Assembly (NCBI RefSeq): GCF_000743525.1
Contig: NZ_JQGK01000001.1
Coordinates: forward strand, 124,001 to 188,000
DNA: 64,000 bases
Source of the DNA: Sulfurospirillum sp. SCADC
GTDB lineage: Bacteria > Campylobacterota > Campylobacteria > Campylobacterales > Sulfurospirillaceae
Reading direction: 5' to 3'
In this document: one piece after another, positions 9,622-20,932 of the stretch
Position numbering within the stretch: position 1 is the first letter of the stretch
How the letters are laid out: every line of letters begins with the position of its first letter
Made by a program: the position numbers and the translations under genes
The notes under the pieces: model-generated
What the model saw: the letters and a program-made list of their open reading frames with translations, nothing else
What the model was told of the DNA's origin: nothing
Databases searched by the model: none

Positions 9622-11001
9622 TCAGAGTCCCATTTTGGCAGGATTTAAAATATTATTTGGATCAAATGCTTTCTTGATGGAGCGGAACAGCTCCATCTCA
9701 CCTTCGCTAAAGGCAAGGTGCATAAACGGTGCTTTACTGAGCCCAATACCATGTTCACCACTGAGTGTTCCACCTAAAGCAACAGTCGCTTTAAAGATCT
9801 CTTCAATCGCAACATGACCGATTTCAAGCTGTTTAGGATCACTGCCATCGACCATAACATTGGTGTGAACATTGCCATCGCCCGTATGTCCAAAGCAAGG
9901 CACGGTAACGTTGTATTTTTTTGAAACTTCACCAATGGCTTTAAGAAGTGCTGGCAGTTTGCTACGAGGAACGGTAATGTCTTCGTTTAGTTTTTTGCTA
10001 CCATAAATCGTGATCGACTGACTGGCATTTCGTCTGGCAAACCAAAGGTTTTTAGACTCTTCAACACTTCCTGCTCGTTTAAATCCGCTGCAACCATTTT
10101 CCAAAAAAGCGTGTTCAATGATGTCAAGTTGTTGGGTCAGTTCATCCTGTGTATTGCCATCAACATCGGTGATTAAAATAGCCCCTGCATCTTTAGGCAA
10201 GCCTTTGTTAAACTTTTGCTCAACCGCGTTAATGGAGAGATTATCCAAAAACTCCATTGCCACAGGCGTAACACCTGCTGCCATTGTTTTATAGACCGCA
10301 TTCATTGCCTCTTCAACACTGGGGAAAATACCCATTGCGGTTTGAGACATTTTAGGTTTGGCAATCAGTTTGAGTGTGATTTCAGTGATACACGCGAGTG
10401 TGCCTTCACTGGCAATAATAATACCTGCAATGTTATAACCTGCGACATCTTTAATGGTGCGTTTGCCCGCACGAATAATCTCGCCATTCGGTAACACAGC
10501 ACGGAGTGCCATCACGTAATCTTTGGTAATACCATACTTTGCAGCACGCATACCGCCTGCATTTTCACTGACATTACCACCAAGGGTTGAGTACTCTTCG
10601 CTGGCAGGATCAGGCGGATAGAAAAGGCCTTGTGCTTCAACGGTTCTTTGCAAGTGCATATTAATGACACCTGGTTGCACCACTGCGACTAGGTTTTCCA
10701 TATCAATTTCTAAAATTTTGTTCATATGCTTTTCAAACGCTAAGATAATGCCCCCATTTGCAGGTAAGGCACCACCTGTAAAGCCACTTCCAGCTCCACG
10801 AGGGGTGATGATAATACGGTGTTCGTTGCAATACTTGAGTATTTCGCTGACATCGCTTTCATCGCGTGGAAACAGAACCGCATCAGGCTCATAACGGGTA
10901 CGTGTGGCGTCGTAACAATAAGCAATCAGATGAGCTTTATCGTCGTAAACGTTCTCGCTTCCCAAAAGATTTTTAAAATAGTTAATATATTTTATTTCCA
11001 T
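9622..11001 (-). CDS. glcD: FAD-linked 2-hydroxy-acid oxidase, GlcD/D-lactate dehydrogenase type
   Basis: Oxidises a 2-hydroxy acid (glycolate, D-lactate or similar) and passes electrons to the Fe-S partner encoded next door. 459 residues: FAD_binding_4 domain with RGAGSGFTGGALP near 90 and DPASEEYSTLGGNVSENAGG near 140, then an FAD-oxidase C-terminal domain with CFGHTGDGNVHTN and LSGEHGIG. There is no GlcE-like gene, unlike the Escherichia glcDEF set. The substrate cannot be fixed from sequence; a dicarboxylate-type carrier nearby leaves larger hydroxy acids possible. Confidence 0.88.
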   Translation of the reverse strand: MEIKYINYFKNLLGSENVYDDKAHLIAYCYDATRTRYEPDAVLFPRDESDVSEILKYCNEHRIIITPRGAGSGFTGGALPANGGIILAFEKHMNKILEIDMENLVAVVQPGVINMHLQRTVEAQGLFYPPDPASEEYSTLGGNVSENAGGMRAAKYGITKDYVMALRAVLPNGEIIRAGKRTIKDVAGYNIAGIIIASEGTLACITEITLKLIAKPKMSQTAMGIFPSVEEAMNAVYKTMAAGVTPVAMEFLDNLSINAVEQKFNKGLPKDAGAILITDVDGNTQDELTQQLDIIEHAFLENGCSGFKRAGSVEESKNLWFARRNASQSITIYGSKKLNEDITVPRSKLPALLKAIGEVSKKYNVTVPCFGHTGDGNVHTNVMVDGSDPKQLEIGHVAIEEIFKATVALGGTLSGEHGIGLSKAPFMHLAFSEGEMELFRSIKKAFDPNNILNPAKMGL

Positions 11002-11161
11002 AATGTATCCTTTTTATTTTAAAGCATTGAATTGAGTCCTTCAATAGTTATATATGTCATATTATTGAGCAATCTATCAAATATTCCAACTCACTTAATG
11101 CTCTTCTTAATTTTAACGCTTATTGCAGTGAGAGTGAATTCTCATAATATAAGCTTTCAAC

Positions 11162-12424
11162 TTACCCCTCTCTCAATGCTTTAGCAATCAACTCAATCGG
11201 GTTTTTAAACACAACATCGACCTTTTGTCCGTGCATGGCATCACTCAGCTGCATACGACAGGCGCTACACTCAGCACTGACATACTCAGCACCTGTTTCT
11301 TTAATCATCGCGGCTTTTGGGAGTCCTGCGGCTTTAGCAAAACGGTAATTTCCAGTTTGCATGGTAACGCCACCAAAACCACAACAGCGATTTGGGTCGC
11401 TCATCTCAATCATGGCGTAATTTTTAGAGAGTAAGTTGCGTGGTTCTTTCCAAACGCCTTGCATTTTACGAGCGTGGCATGGGTCGTGGTAGGTGATCGT
11501 CTCGGATCTGCGAGATTTACTGGCTAAAATCTCGGCTAAATTGGTCTTTTTCTCTAGGTATTCCGTTGCCATAAAGATGTGTGGAGCGATGGCTTTGGCT
11601 CTTGCTTGCCATTCGGGTTGGTCATGAAAAAAGTGTACATAGTCTGCTTTGATCATCGCGCTACAGGTCGCTTCGGGAATGATGATGGCGTCTAGTTCGT
11701 TTACAAAACCCTCGATATACTCGATGTTAAATTTTGCGAGATAATCCACGCTGTCAAAATCGCCCGTGAAGTACTGTGGAGCGCCACAGCATTTTTGTTG
11801 TTTGATAAGGTACGCGTCGATCTCAAGCACTTTGAGAATTTCCAAAAGTGACTTGCCGATGTCGGTGTACATGTAATTGGCTAAACAACCGATGAAGATG
11901 CCCACTTTGCCTTTGCCACCATTGTAAATGACATCAGGATGGGAATTTAAAAAGGTCTTTTTGGCAAGGCTTGGAAAGAGTCTGTCCATCTTAATGATAG
12001 GGAAATTTCTAAGATACATAGAGCTTTGTTTCTCTACCATCTTAAAACCACAGGTTTGAAACATGTAACCAAAGCGTGCAAGCACATCCATAATGTTACG
12101 GTTGCGCAGTAAAAAGAAGGCGAGTTTTTTGTACCACGCAAGTCCAAATTTTTTACGAATATCATTACGTGCTTGTTCGATGAGCATATCCACAGGCAGA
12201 TCGTTTGGACAGACATCCACACAGTTAGTACATAAAAAACAGCTCTCAAAGATGTTTTTAGCGTTTTTATCGAGCTCTAATTCGCCTCGTTGGTACGCGC
12301 CTAAAAGATCTAAAAAGCCTCTAGGACTGGTAACTTCATCGCGATTGACCTTGTGAATCGTACACACAGGTATACACTTACCGCACTTAACACATGCATC
12401 GCTCGTTACATTAAATTTAAACAT
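11162..12424 (-). CDS. glcF: Fe-S oxidoreductase with two CCG domains, GlcF-like
   Basis: Probable electron-transfer partner of the GlcD-like flavoprotein. 420 residues: two N-terminal [4Fe-4S] motifs, CVKCGKCIPVC (from residue 11) and CFLCTNCVDVCP (about 62-73), then two heterodisulfide-reductase-type cysteine-rich domains. The first runs from CLAN to QQKCCGAP, the second from DPCHARKMQG to NRCCGFGG. It likely passes electrons to the membrane quinone pool. The gene is 31 bases behind the DASS carrier and 160 bases before glcD, all on one strand. Confidence 0.85.
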   Translation of the reverse strand: MFKFNVTSDACVKCGKCIPVCTIHKVNRDEVTSPRGFLDLLGAYQRGELELDKNAKNIFESCFLCTNCVDVCPNDLPVDMLIEQARNDIRKKFGLAWYKKLAFFLLRNRNIMDVLARFGYMFQTCGFKMVEKQSSMYLRNFPIIKMDRLFPSLAKKTFLNSHPDVIYNGGKGKVGIFIGCLANYMYTDIGKSLLEILKVLEIDAYLIKQQKCCGAPQYFTGDFDSVDYLAKFNIEYIEGFVNELDAIIIPEATCSAMIKADYVHFFHDQPEWQARAKAIAPHIFMATEYLEKKTNLAEILASKSRRSETITYHDPCHARKMQGVWKEPRNLLSKNYAMIEMSDPNRCCGFGGVTMQTGNYRFAKAAGLPKAAMIKETGAEYVSAECSACRMQLSDAMHGQKVDVVFKNPIELIAKALREG

Positions 12425-12455
12425 CTCTTACACCTTCTGCTCTTTTCTTAATAGC

Positions 12456-13883
12456 CTAAAATAAACCTATCCAACTCCAATACGTGTAAACCATAATCGT
12501 ACTAAAGACAGCACCAAATAGACTCATAATAGCACCGACTTTAATCAATTCGCTTGATGTGATCTCTTCGGTTGCAAGACTAATGATGTTTGGAAGATTT
12601 GAAACAGGGAGTAAATATTGGTGGAGCATATTCATCGCAACCAATAGAACAAATGCCGTGACTTGCATGCTTGCATTGGCAGGAAGTGCTGCTACGGCTA
12701 CGGCATGCGCGATAACTACAGGTGTTAAAGCCGTTGTTTTAGGGCCAGCTCCGGTGAATAAAACTTGAAGAGCAAGCATCAACCAGATGAAAATGACCAC
12801 TTGTAATCTTACATCCAACGTCAGCAATGGATGAAAAAATGTACTTGCGAGCCACTTTGCCGCACCGGTTTTCACTAAGAGTGAACCCATAGACAACCCT
12901 GCACCATACACGATAAAAACATTCCAAGGAACTTTTTTTTCAGCCTCTTTCCATGTCATAACTTGCGTAGGAACAGGGGCAATCATTGCGGCAACGGCAA
13001 GCATGGCAACCAATGTGGTATTAAGTCCATGAAGCTTGTCCGTAGCCCACAAAAGAAGAGTTGCTATGAAAATAACAAACGCATATATCTCTTTTGAACT
13101 CATTTTTCCCATATCTGTCAATTGTTGATTCATCACAACACGACCTGCAGATATATCTTCAATATCAGGCGGAAACATTTTAATAATAATATACGTCGCA
13201 ATTAAACCCATGAGTATAGCAGGTGGCATACCTATTTTAAACCATTCCATCCAACTTACTTCAACACCTGTTGCATTTTTTAGAAGACTAACAGAGATTG
13301 GGTTTGCAGCATGTGATGTCATAATGCCCATACAATACATGGTTCCAGCAACAGTGACAATATAAATCAAACCTTTTACGAGGGTACTTTTCCCTTTTTC
13401 TGCACCAAATGCTAACCCCATAGAGGTTATGATAGGTAAAACTAAAAGAGTTTTTGCCGCGAGTGAAGGGATAAAAAACGTCATAATGAGTGTGACGAGG
13501 GAGATTGCCCAGTATAAGTTGATGGCGGATTTACCAATTTTGCTGACAATAATTAAGGCAAGCCGTTTTGAAAGCCCACTGTCTCCCATACAGGCAGCCA
13601 TAACCATACCTAACATAACAATCCACACGCCCGTTGAAGAGTATCCAACCAGTGCTTCGCCAATTTTTCCTGCCCCAAAAAGAACCAAAAAAGCGATGAT
13701 TAAAAACCCGCTTTGCGCATCATCAAGAGCTTGTGTAATCCAAGAAATAATAGCAAAGATACCAACTCCAAGTGCCACTTTTCCTTTAGCACTCAATCCC
13801 TCAATCTCTGGAGTAAGATAAATCATCGAAAGCATAGCGACTAAAGCAATACCTAACCAAAACATTTGCTTGACATTGAACAT
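12456..13883 (-). CDS. DASS-family (SLC13) anion/dicarboxylate transporter
   Basis: 475-residue inner-membrane carrier with about 12 hydrophobic segments. It has the long hairpin-type motifs of the divalent-anion:sodium symporter family, for example TSHAANPISVSLL near residue 188 and GAGPKTTALTPVV near 385. Members move succinate, malate, tartrate, citrate or sulfate by sodium symport or exchange. The gene leads the DASS-glcF-glcD run, so the natural cargo is probably the hydroxy acid that GlcD/GlcF oxidise. An AGGAGG-like site (fwd cctcct) precedes the ATG. Confidence 0.85.
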   Translation of the reverse strand: MFNVKQMFWLGIALVAMLSMIYLTPEIEGLSAKGKVALGVGIFAIISWITQALDDAQSGFLIIAFLVLFGAGKIGEALVGYSSTGVWIVMLGMVMAACMGDSGLSKRLALIIVSKIGKSAINLYWAISLVTLIMTFFIPSLAAKTLLVLPIITSMGLAFGAEKGKSTLVKGLIYIVTVAGTMYCMGIMTSHAANPISVSLLKNATGVEVSWMEWFKIGMPPAILMGLIATYIIIKMFPPDIEDISAGRVVMNQQLTDMGKMSSKEIYAFVIFIATLLLWATDKLHGLNTTLVAMLAVAAMIAPVPTQVMTWKEAEKKVPWNVFIVYGAGLSMGSLLVKTGAAKWLASTFFHPLLTLDVRLQVVIFIWLMLALQVLFTGAGPKTTALTPVVIAHAVAVAALPANASMQVTAFVLLVAMNMLHQYLLPVSNLPNIISLATEEITSSELIKVGAIMSLFGAVFSTIMVYTYWSWIGLF

Positions 13884-14101
13884 ACGAACCTCCTCAAGAA
13901 TTTCTTTGTAAACTCAACTTCACATATCACATACCAGCACTTAAAAATGTTTTCATATTTGAAACAATGATGCACTCACAGTTACATTGATTAATAACTT
14001 TTTCTTTTATAAGTCATTAGAGATAATTGTACAAGCTTACTCTACCATGTATCTCTTACGTTAAAAAAGAAAAACTATAGTTTGAGAGAATTTAGAGAGG
14101 A

Positions 14102-15100
14102 TTAAGGATTGGTATAGATAAGATGTTGGGGAATAGATACACCCCTTTCTTTGTAATATCGAAGTGCACCCTTATGCAAAGGAATGACAAGCTCATCAAG
14201 TGCATGTTGCAGTGAAAGTGACATAGTCCCTTGATTTACCGAATTCAAAAAAGCCAGATTTTGATACATCGTTTTTGTCAAACGATAAGCCACTTCTTCT
14301 GGAGTATCAACATCGGTAACAAGATAATTAGGCTGTGCAATCGTTTGAATCTCTTTTGTTTGCCTAGGATAGGTATTGGCTTTGATAATATAACGTTTCC
14401 AAATAGGATATTGTTTTTGAATTTTTTTTAAATCTTCATCGCTAAATTCTAACAACGAAACTTTTAAGGAACCCATCGCACTAAATACGCTTCCTACGGC
14501 AACGACTGGTGCTCCTGCTGGAGTATTCATTCCTTTAATTTTACCTTGTTGTAAGGCAACGGCACTTTGATTGTAACCAAGATAATATAAATTCATTTTG
14601 GAATATTCTATCCCGAGTGTATCCATGATAATTTCAGCAGATGCTTTACTCCCTGAATCATTTTCGGCTATAGAAAAATTTTGTCCGTATAAATTTTTAA
14701 GATCTTTAATGTTACCTGTCGTAGCAATATCTTTTGTTACTAAAAAATGTTCTACATTATTCCAAAGCAAAGAAACGGAACGAAGATTTTTATGAGGTTT
14801 ATTATGATACATATGTGTACCTTCCCATGCCATCATGCCGGCAAGACCTTGGATCATAGCAAAATCAACTTTTTTAGTATCAAGCATCCGAATATTATCA
14901 AAACTTCCGTTGCTGCTAATCGCCGAAAATGGCATACCTTCCTTTAATGACAAGAGGTTGGCAATCCCCATTCCCACGGGGTAGAAAGTTCCTCCAGTAT
15001 TTGCGGTTGCTAGAATGTATTTGTGATTTGGTTCAACTGCATAAGAAGTAGATATAAAAAGAGAAAACATCCATAACAAACAGAATAAAAGACGTTGCAA
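14102..15100 (-). CDS. TAXI-family periplasmic solute-binding protein, orphan
   Basis: 332 residues with a signal peptide (MQRLLFCLLWMFSLFISTSYA) followed by YILATANTGGTFYPVGMGIA, the family's N-terminal ligand-site motif. TAXI proteins normally feed TRAP permeases, but no TRAP membrane subunits are encoded here. The neighbours are a DASS carrier on the same strand and a sensor kinase read divergently. A role in ligand capture for sensing, or delivery to a TRAP system elsewhere, is inferred. The downstream 218-base gap to the DASS gene suggests a separate transcript. Confidence 0.85.
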   Translation of the reverse strand: MQRLLFCLLWMFSLFISTSYAVEPNHKYILATANTGGTFYPVGMGIANLLSLKEGMPFSAISSNGSFDNIRMLDTKKVDFAMIQGLAGMMAWEGTHMYHNKPHKNLRSVSLLWNNVEHFLVTKDIATTGNIKDLKNLYGQNFSIAENDSGSKASAEIIMDTLGIEYSKMNLYYLGYNQSAVALQQGKIKGMNTPAGAPVVAVGSVFSAMGSLKVSLLEFSDEDLKKIQKQYPIWKRYIIKANTYPRQTKEIQTIAQPNYLVTDVDTPEEVAYRLTKTMYQNLAFLNSVNQGTMSLSLQHALDELVIPLHKGALRYYKERGVSIPQHLIYTNP

Positions 15101-15276
15101 CCTTGCTTCCTAATTATTAAAAAGATGGTTCATTATATAAATAAGCCTATGTATTTATCTTGAAGTCTTTGCAATCTATTTATCATTGTAACGATGTGTA
15201 GCATTAGTAAACACTTTTATGAAAATGCTATAATCAAATTTTGCAAATCATTTATCGTTTAAGGACTAGCGTTTAC

Positions 15277-16842
15277 ATGATAAAGCTGTTTTTTCTTTGC
15301 TTTTTTCTCCTATTGTCAGTACATGCATCTGATCAAACTTTAAATTTAACCGCAAAAGAACGTGCTTATCTAAACAGTAAAATGACCTTTAAAGTCTGTG
15401 TCGATGCGCAATCCTCTCCTTTTGAAGAAATTACACAAGAAGGTATTTATAAAGGGATTATCGCTGACTTGTTGAAGCTTGTCGCAAGGCGTTTGCATAT
15501 AGCTGTAGAAGTACAGCAAGTCCTAACATGGGATGATAGTTTAAAATTAGCCAAATCAGGACAATGTGATATTGTTACATTTATGAAACCTTCCGTGGAT
15601 AATAACAAATGGCTATTATTCTCAGAGCCTCTGTTTGAAGACCCTTATGTGCTGATTACCCGAGAAGAGCATCCTTATATTGAAGATTTAGCTTCTTTAG
15701 CGCATGAAAGCATCTCTATTCCGATTGTTTCAGACTTATTTACACGTATCAGTAAAGAGTATGCCAATCTTATTGTCATTCCAGTTTCCACGAATGAAGA
15801 AGCCTTTGGCATGGTTTCCACACAAAAAGCAGATATGACGCTTCGTTCTATGACAGCTGCTGCTTATATTATCAAGAAACAGGGATTTTTTAATCTCAAA
15901 ATCGCAGGTGAATTGCCCAAAAGCACCAATACCATCCGCCTAGCAGTGATGCATGATGAACCCATGTTACTCTCTTTGCTAAATAAAGCAATTGCGACAA
16001 TAACGCCACAAGAGAAAGAAGCCAGTGTCAATGAACATGTTGCGATTATTATCGAAAATAAAATGAGTAAAGAATCCATTCGGTATATCGCTTTTGGTGT
16101 TTTGCTGTTTTTATTGATTTTATTTTCTATCATTTTATGGAACAAATATTTACGTGAAAAAATTTCACAAGAAGTTGCCAAAAGCCAACTGATACAAAAC
16201 AGACTGTTTCAAGCTTCTAAAGAAGCCGAGATTGGAAGAATTATAGGCAATATATCCCATCAATGGAGAGGTACGCTTGCAAAAATTGGTGCATTAAATC
16301 TTTTGACCTTAGTACAACTTAAAAACAACCAACCCCTTGATAAAGCATTTGTGCTTAACCAATCTGAAGAAATTGGAAAGCTTCTTGATTTTATGTCCAA
16401 TACGATGCAAAGCTTTTTGGAATTTTATAAACCTTCAAAAAACATTGAGAGTTTTTTCCTACTTGAGACAATTAAACAAGCCGAAAATATTTTAGAAGTA
16501 AAAATCAAAAAGAGTCATCTTGCCATCAGCATAGAGGGCAATTGTGATCGCATTATGACTGGCATTATGAACCAGTGGGTGCACGTTTGGCTGAACCTCA
16601 TTGATAATACTATCAATGCGGCATTAAAAAATGCTATTGAAGCACCTTATTTTAAAATTGTATTTTCTGAAAATGAGATTGATATTTTCGATAATGCAGG
16701 AGGAATGCCAGCATTACCAAGTGAAACAGACATGGGACTGGGTATTTATATGTGTATAGAGCTTGTTAAAAAACATGGAGGCGAAATTACGTACAATACT
16801 ATTCCCAATGGGTTAAATGTTAAAATTCGATTTTTAACCTAA
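15277..16842 (+). CDS. Sensor histidine kinase with periplasmic SBP_bac_3 domain
   Basis: 521 residues from the ATG at 15277, chosen because it begins a clean signal peptide (MIKLFFLCFFLLLSVHA); the frame is open from a TTG at 15241. Domains in order: type-3 solute-binding domain (about 35-255, VCVDAQSSPFEEI onward), one membrane helix (FGVLLFLLILFSIIL), dimerisation domain with H-box NISHQWRG, and HATPase with N-box NLIDNTINA, DIFDNAGG and MGLGIYM. It is read divergently from the TAXI gene and its stop overlaps the response regulator's stop by 9 bases. It probably senses an organic acid and controls the adjacent transport and oxidation genes. Confidence 0.9.
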   Translation: MIKLFFLCFFLLLSVHASDQTLNLTAKERAYLNSKMTFKVCVDAQSSPFEEITQEGIYKGIIADLLKLVARRLHIAVEVQQVLTWDDSLKLAKSGQCDIVTFMKPSVDNNKWLLFSEPLFEDPYVLITREEHPYIEDLASLAHESISIPIVSDLFTRISKEYANLIVIPVSTNEEAFGMVSTQKADMTLRSMTAAAYIIKKQGFFNLKIAGELPKSTNTIRLAVMHDEPMLLSLLNKAIATITPQEKEASVNEHVAIIIENKMSKESIRYIAFGVLLFLLILFSIILWNKYLREKISQEVAKSQLIQNRLFQASKEAEIGRIIGNISHQWRGTLAKIGALNLLTLVQLKNNQPLDKAFVLNQSEEIGKLLDFMSNTMQSFLEFYKPSKNIESFFLLETIKQAENILEVKIKKSHLAISIEGNCDRIMTGIMNQWVHVWLNLIDNTINAALKNAIEAPYFKIVFSENEIDIFDNAGGMPALPSETDMGLGIYMCIELVKKHGGEITYNTIPNGLNVKIRFLT

Positions 16843-17508
16843 GCGATAGCCTAAATTTGGAATCATATGAATAAAATCTTTTCCAAAACGATTCCGAATC
16901 CGCATAATAAAATTATACAACGCGGAATCACTCATATCTTCTGATTCCCAAACGGAGACTTGAATCATCTCTTTTGTAATCAAACGATTTTTGTTCTTAC
17001 TCAAAAGTTCCATAAACAAAATCTCTCTCTTCTTGAGTTCAAAACATTGCCCTTCTTTAACGAGCATTTTTTCATCCGCATTATACGTGAACCCATTACT
17101 GAGCAAGATGGTTTGTTGAGAGGATTTTGTCATTTTATGCATGCATTTATGAAAAGCCTGCGTTAATTGAGTGTAATTAACAGGTTTAATCAGATAATCT
17201 GTTAAACCAAGCGGTATGGCTTTGAGGAGTAGCGCTTCATCTTTGTATCCACTGAGTATGACGATGGGTATTTCTTCGTTGGTGTCACGTACTCTTTTTA
17301 CAAAATCCAGTCCATTTTCATTTTGGAGATGAATATCTGTAAAAATTATATCAATCGTATGCTGGTCCATAATCTGTATCGCTTTTTGTAGTGTTGGTGC
17401 ATAAAACACCTCTTTAACAAATACTTTAAATATAGGAATCATCATACACGATAACTCTTCGTCATCTTCGACAAAGAGCATCTGTTTCGATTTTAAATCG
17501 TTTAACAC
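16834..17508 (-). CDS. OmpR-type response regulator
   Basis: 224 residues. The receiver domain (about 9-125) has acidic pair ED(15)D(16), phospho-acceptor Asp58 in IIFTDIHL, and the conserved Lys in YLIKPV. The C-terminal winged helix (about 135-224) ends NLGYRLG, close to the family's usual GYRL ending. It is the evident partner of the convergent histidine kinase. The tail-to-tail arrangement means the two are not in one operon, so their stoichiometry is set independently. Confidence 0.92.
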   Translation of the reverse strand: MLNDLKSKQMLFVEDDEELSCMMIPIFKVFVKEVFYAPTLQKAIQIMDQHTIDIIFTDIHLQNENGLDFVKRVRDTNEEIPIVILSGYKDEALLLKAIPLGLTDYLIKPVNYTQLTQAFHKCMHKMTKSSQQTILLSNGFTYNADEKMLVKEGQCFELKKREILFMELLSKNKNRLITKEMIQVSVWESEDMSDSALYNFIMRIRNRFGKDFIHMIPNLGYRLG

Positions 17509-17607
17509 AAAGAACCTTATTCAATCAATTTATTTGACTATAAACTATCTTTCTCTTAAACTTCTCTCACATGGTTACATGTAAATCTCTCGTGTTCTAA
17601 AAAAAGA

Positions 17608-17634
17608 AGATGTGTTTAAGAGAGAAACACATCT
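17608..17634 (-). terminator. Rho-independent terminator of mdh
   Basis: AGATGTGTTT and AAACACATCT form a perfect 10-bp stem with a 7-base loop directly after the mdh stop. On the minus strand the stem is followed by TCTTCTTTTTTT, the T-run of an intrinsic terminator. Confidence 0.85.
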
Positions 17635-17635
17635 G

Positions 17636-18586
17636 TTATTGTGCAAAAAAATCATTCTTTCGCAAGGTATTAAGGAGATTATCGACCGATTCGACACTCT
17701 TTGCAAACTGCTTTTTCTCATGTTCATTAAGGGGTAATTCAACAATTTGCTCCACACCGTTTGCACCCAAAACAACGGGCACACCGTTCACTGTGTCATG
17801 GTAACCATACTCTCCCTCTAACAAAACAGCACAGGGGAAAATTGAGCGTGAATCACTCAAAATGGCTTCAATCATCTTGACGGTTGAATTTGCAGGCGCA
17901 TAATACCCAGATGTTCCCATATAGCTCACAATCTCAGCACCACCATGGCGTGTTTTTTCAATAATGTCTTCAATTTCCACATCGGTGAGTAGATCGGTAA
18001 GCGCCACGCCATTAACGGAAGAGTAACGAGGCAGTGGAACCATGTCATCGCCATGTCCACCCATCACACTTGCCGTGACCTGCCCATAGCCAAAACCCAG
18101 TTTTTGAGAGATAAACGTCTCCATGCGTGAACTGTCCAAAATCCCTGCCATACCAATGACACGATTGCGCGCATACTTCCCAACTTTGAGTGCAACATAG
18201 GTCATTGCATCCAGAGGATTGGAGACAATGATAATAATAGCATTGGAAGCATACTGTGCGATTTTTTCAATAATTTCTTGGGTAATGTTCGCATTAATCA
18301 TCAAAAGATCGTCTCGGCTCATGCCAGGTTTTCTAGGGCTTCCTGCGGTAATAACGACAATGTTGCTGTTGGCAATCGAGCCATAATCCGAAGAGCTTGA
18401 AATTTGCGTGTGGCTGCCCTCGGGACTGGTCGCTTGAAGAATGTCGAGAGCCTTGCCTTGGGCAAGACCCTCATAACGGTCTATCATCACAATTTCACGA
18501 CAATGTTTGCGCATCGCAAGCCAATAGCAGACGGTTGCACCAACATTTCCTGCACCTATAATCGCAACTTTTTTCCCTTGTGACAA
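17636..18586 (-). CDS. mdh: Malate dehydrogenase, NAD-dependent
   Basis: Interconverts malate and oxaloacetate in the TCA cycle. 316 residues of the LDH-like MDH group: Rossmann motif GAGNVGATVCYWLA from residue 11, ITAGSPRKPGMSRDDLL with substrate-binding Arg, VSNPLDAMT, and the active-site segment VMGGHGDDMVPL. It could accept lactate in principle, but the R-rich substrate loop and position next to icd favour malate. It lies 32 bases behind icd with a TTACATGTAA copy (18600) between them. Confidence 0.92.
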   Translation of the reverse strand: MSQGKKVAIIGAGNVGATVCYWLAMRKHCREIVMIDRYEGLAQGKALDILQATSPEGSHTQISSSSDYGSIANSNIVVITAGSPRKPGMSRDDLLMINANITQEIIEKIAQYASNAIIIIVSNPLDAMTYVALKVGKYARNRVIGMAGILDSSRMETFISQKLGFGYGQVTASVMGGHGDDMVPLPRYSSVNGVALTDLLTDVEIEDIIEKTRHGGAEIVSYMGTSGYYAPANSTVKMIEAILSDSRSIFPCAVLLEGEYGYHDTVNGVPVVLGANGVEQIVELPLNEHEKKQFAKSVESVDNLLNTLRKNDFFAQ

Positions 18587-18618
18587 ACAGACTCCTTCTT
18601 TACATGTAAATCAAAAAA

Positions 18619-20889
<2,271 letters not shown>

Positions 20890-20932
20890 CTACCAGTTAG
20901 TTTCTTTATTTCGCTTTATTAAATAAAGGTTA

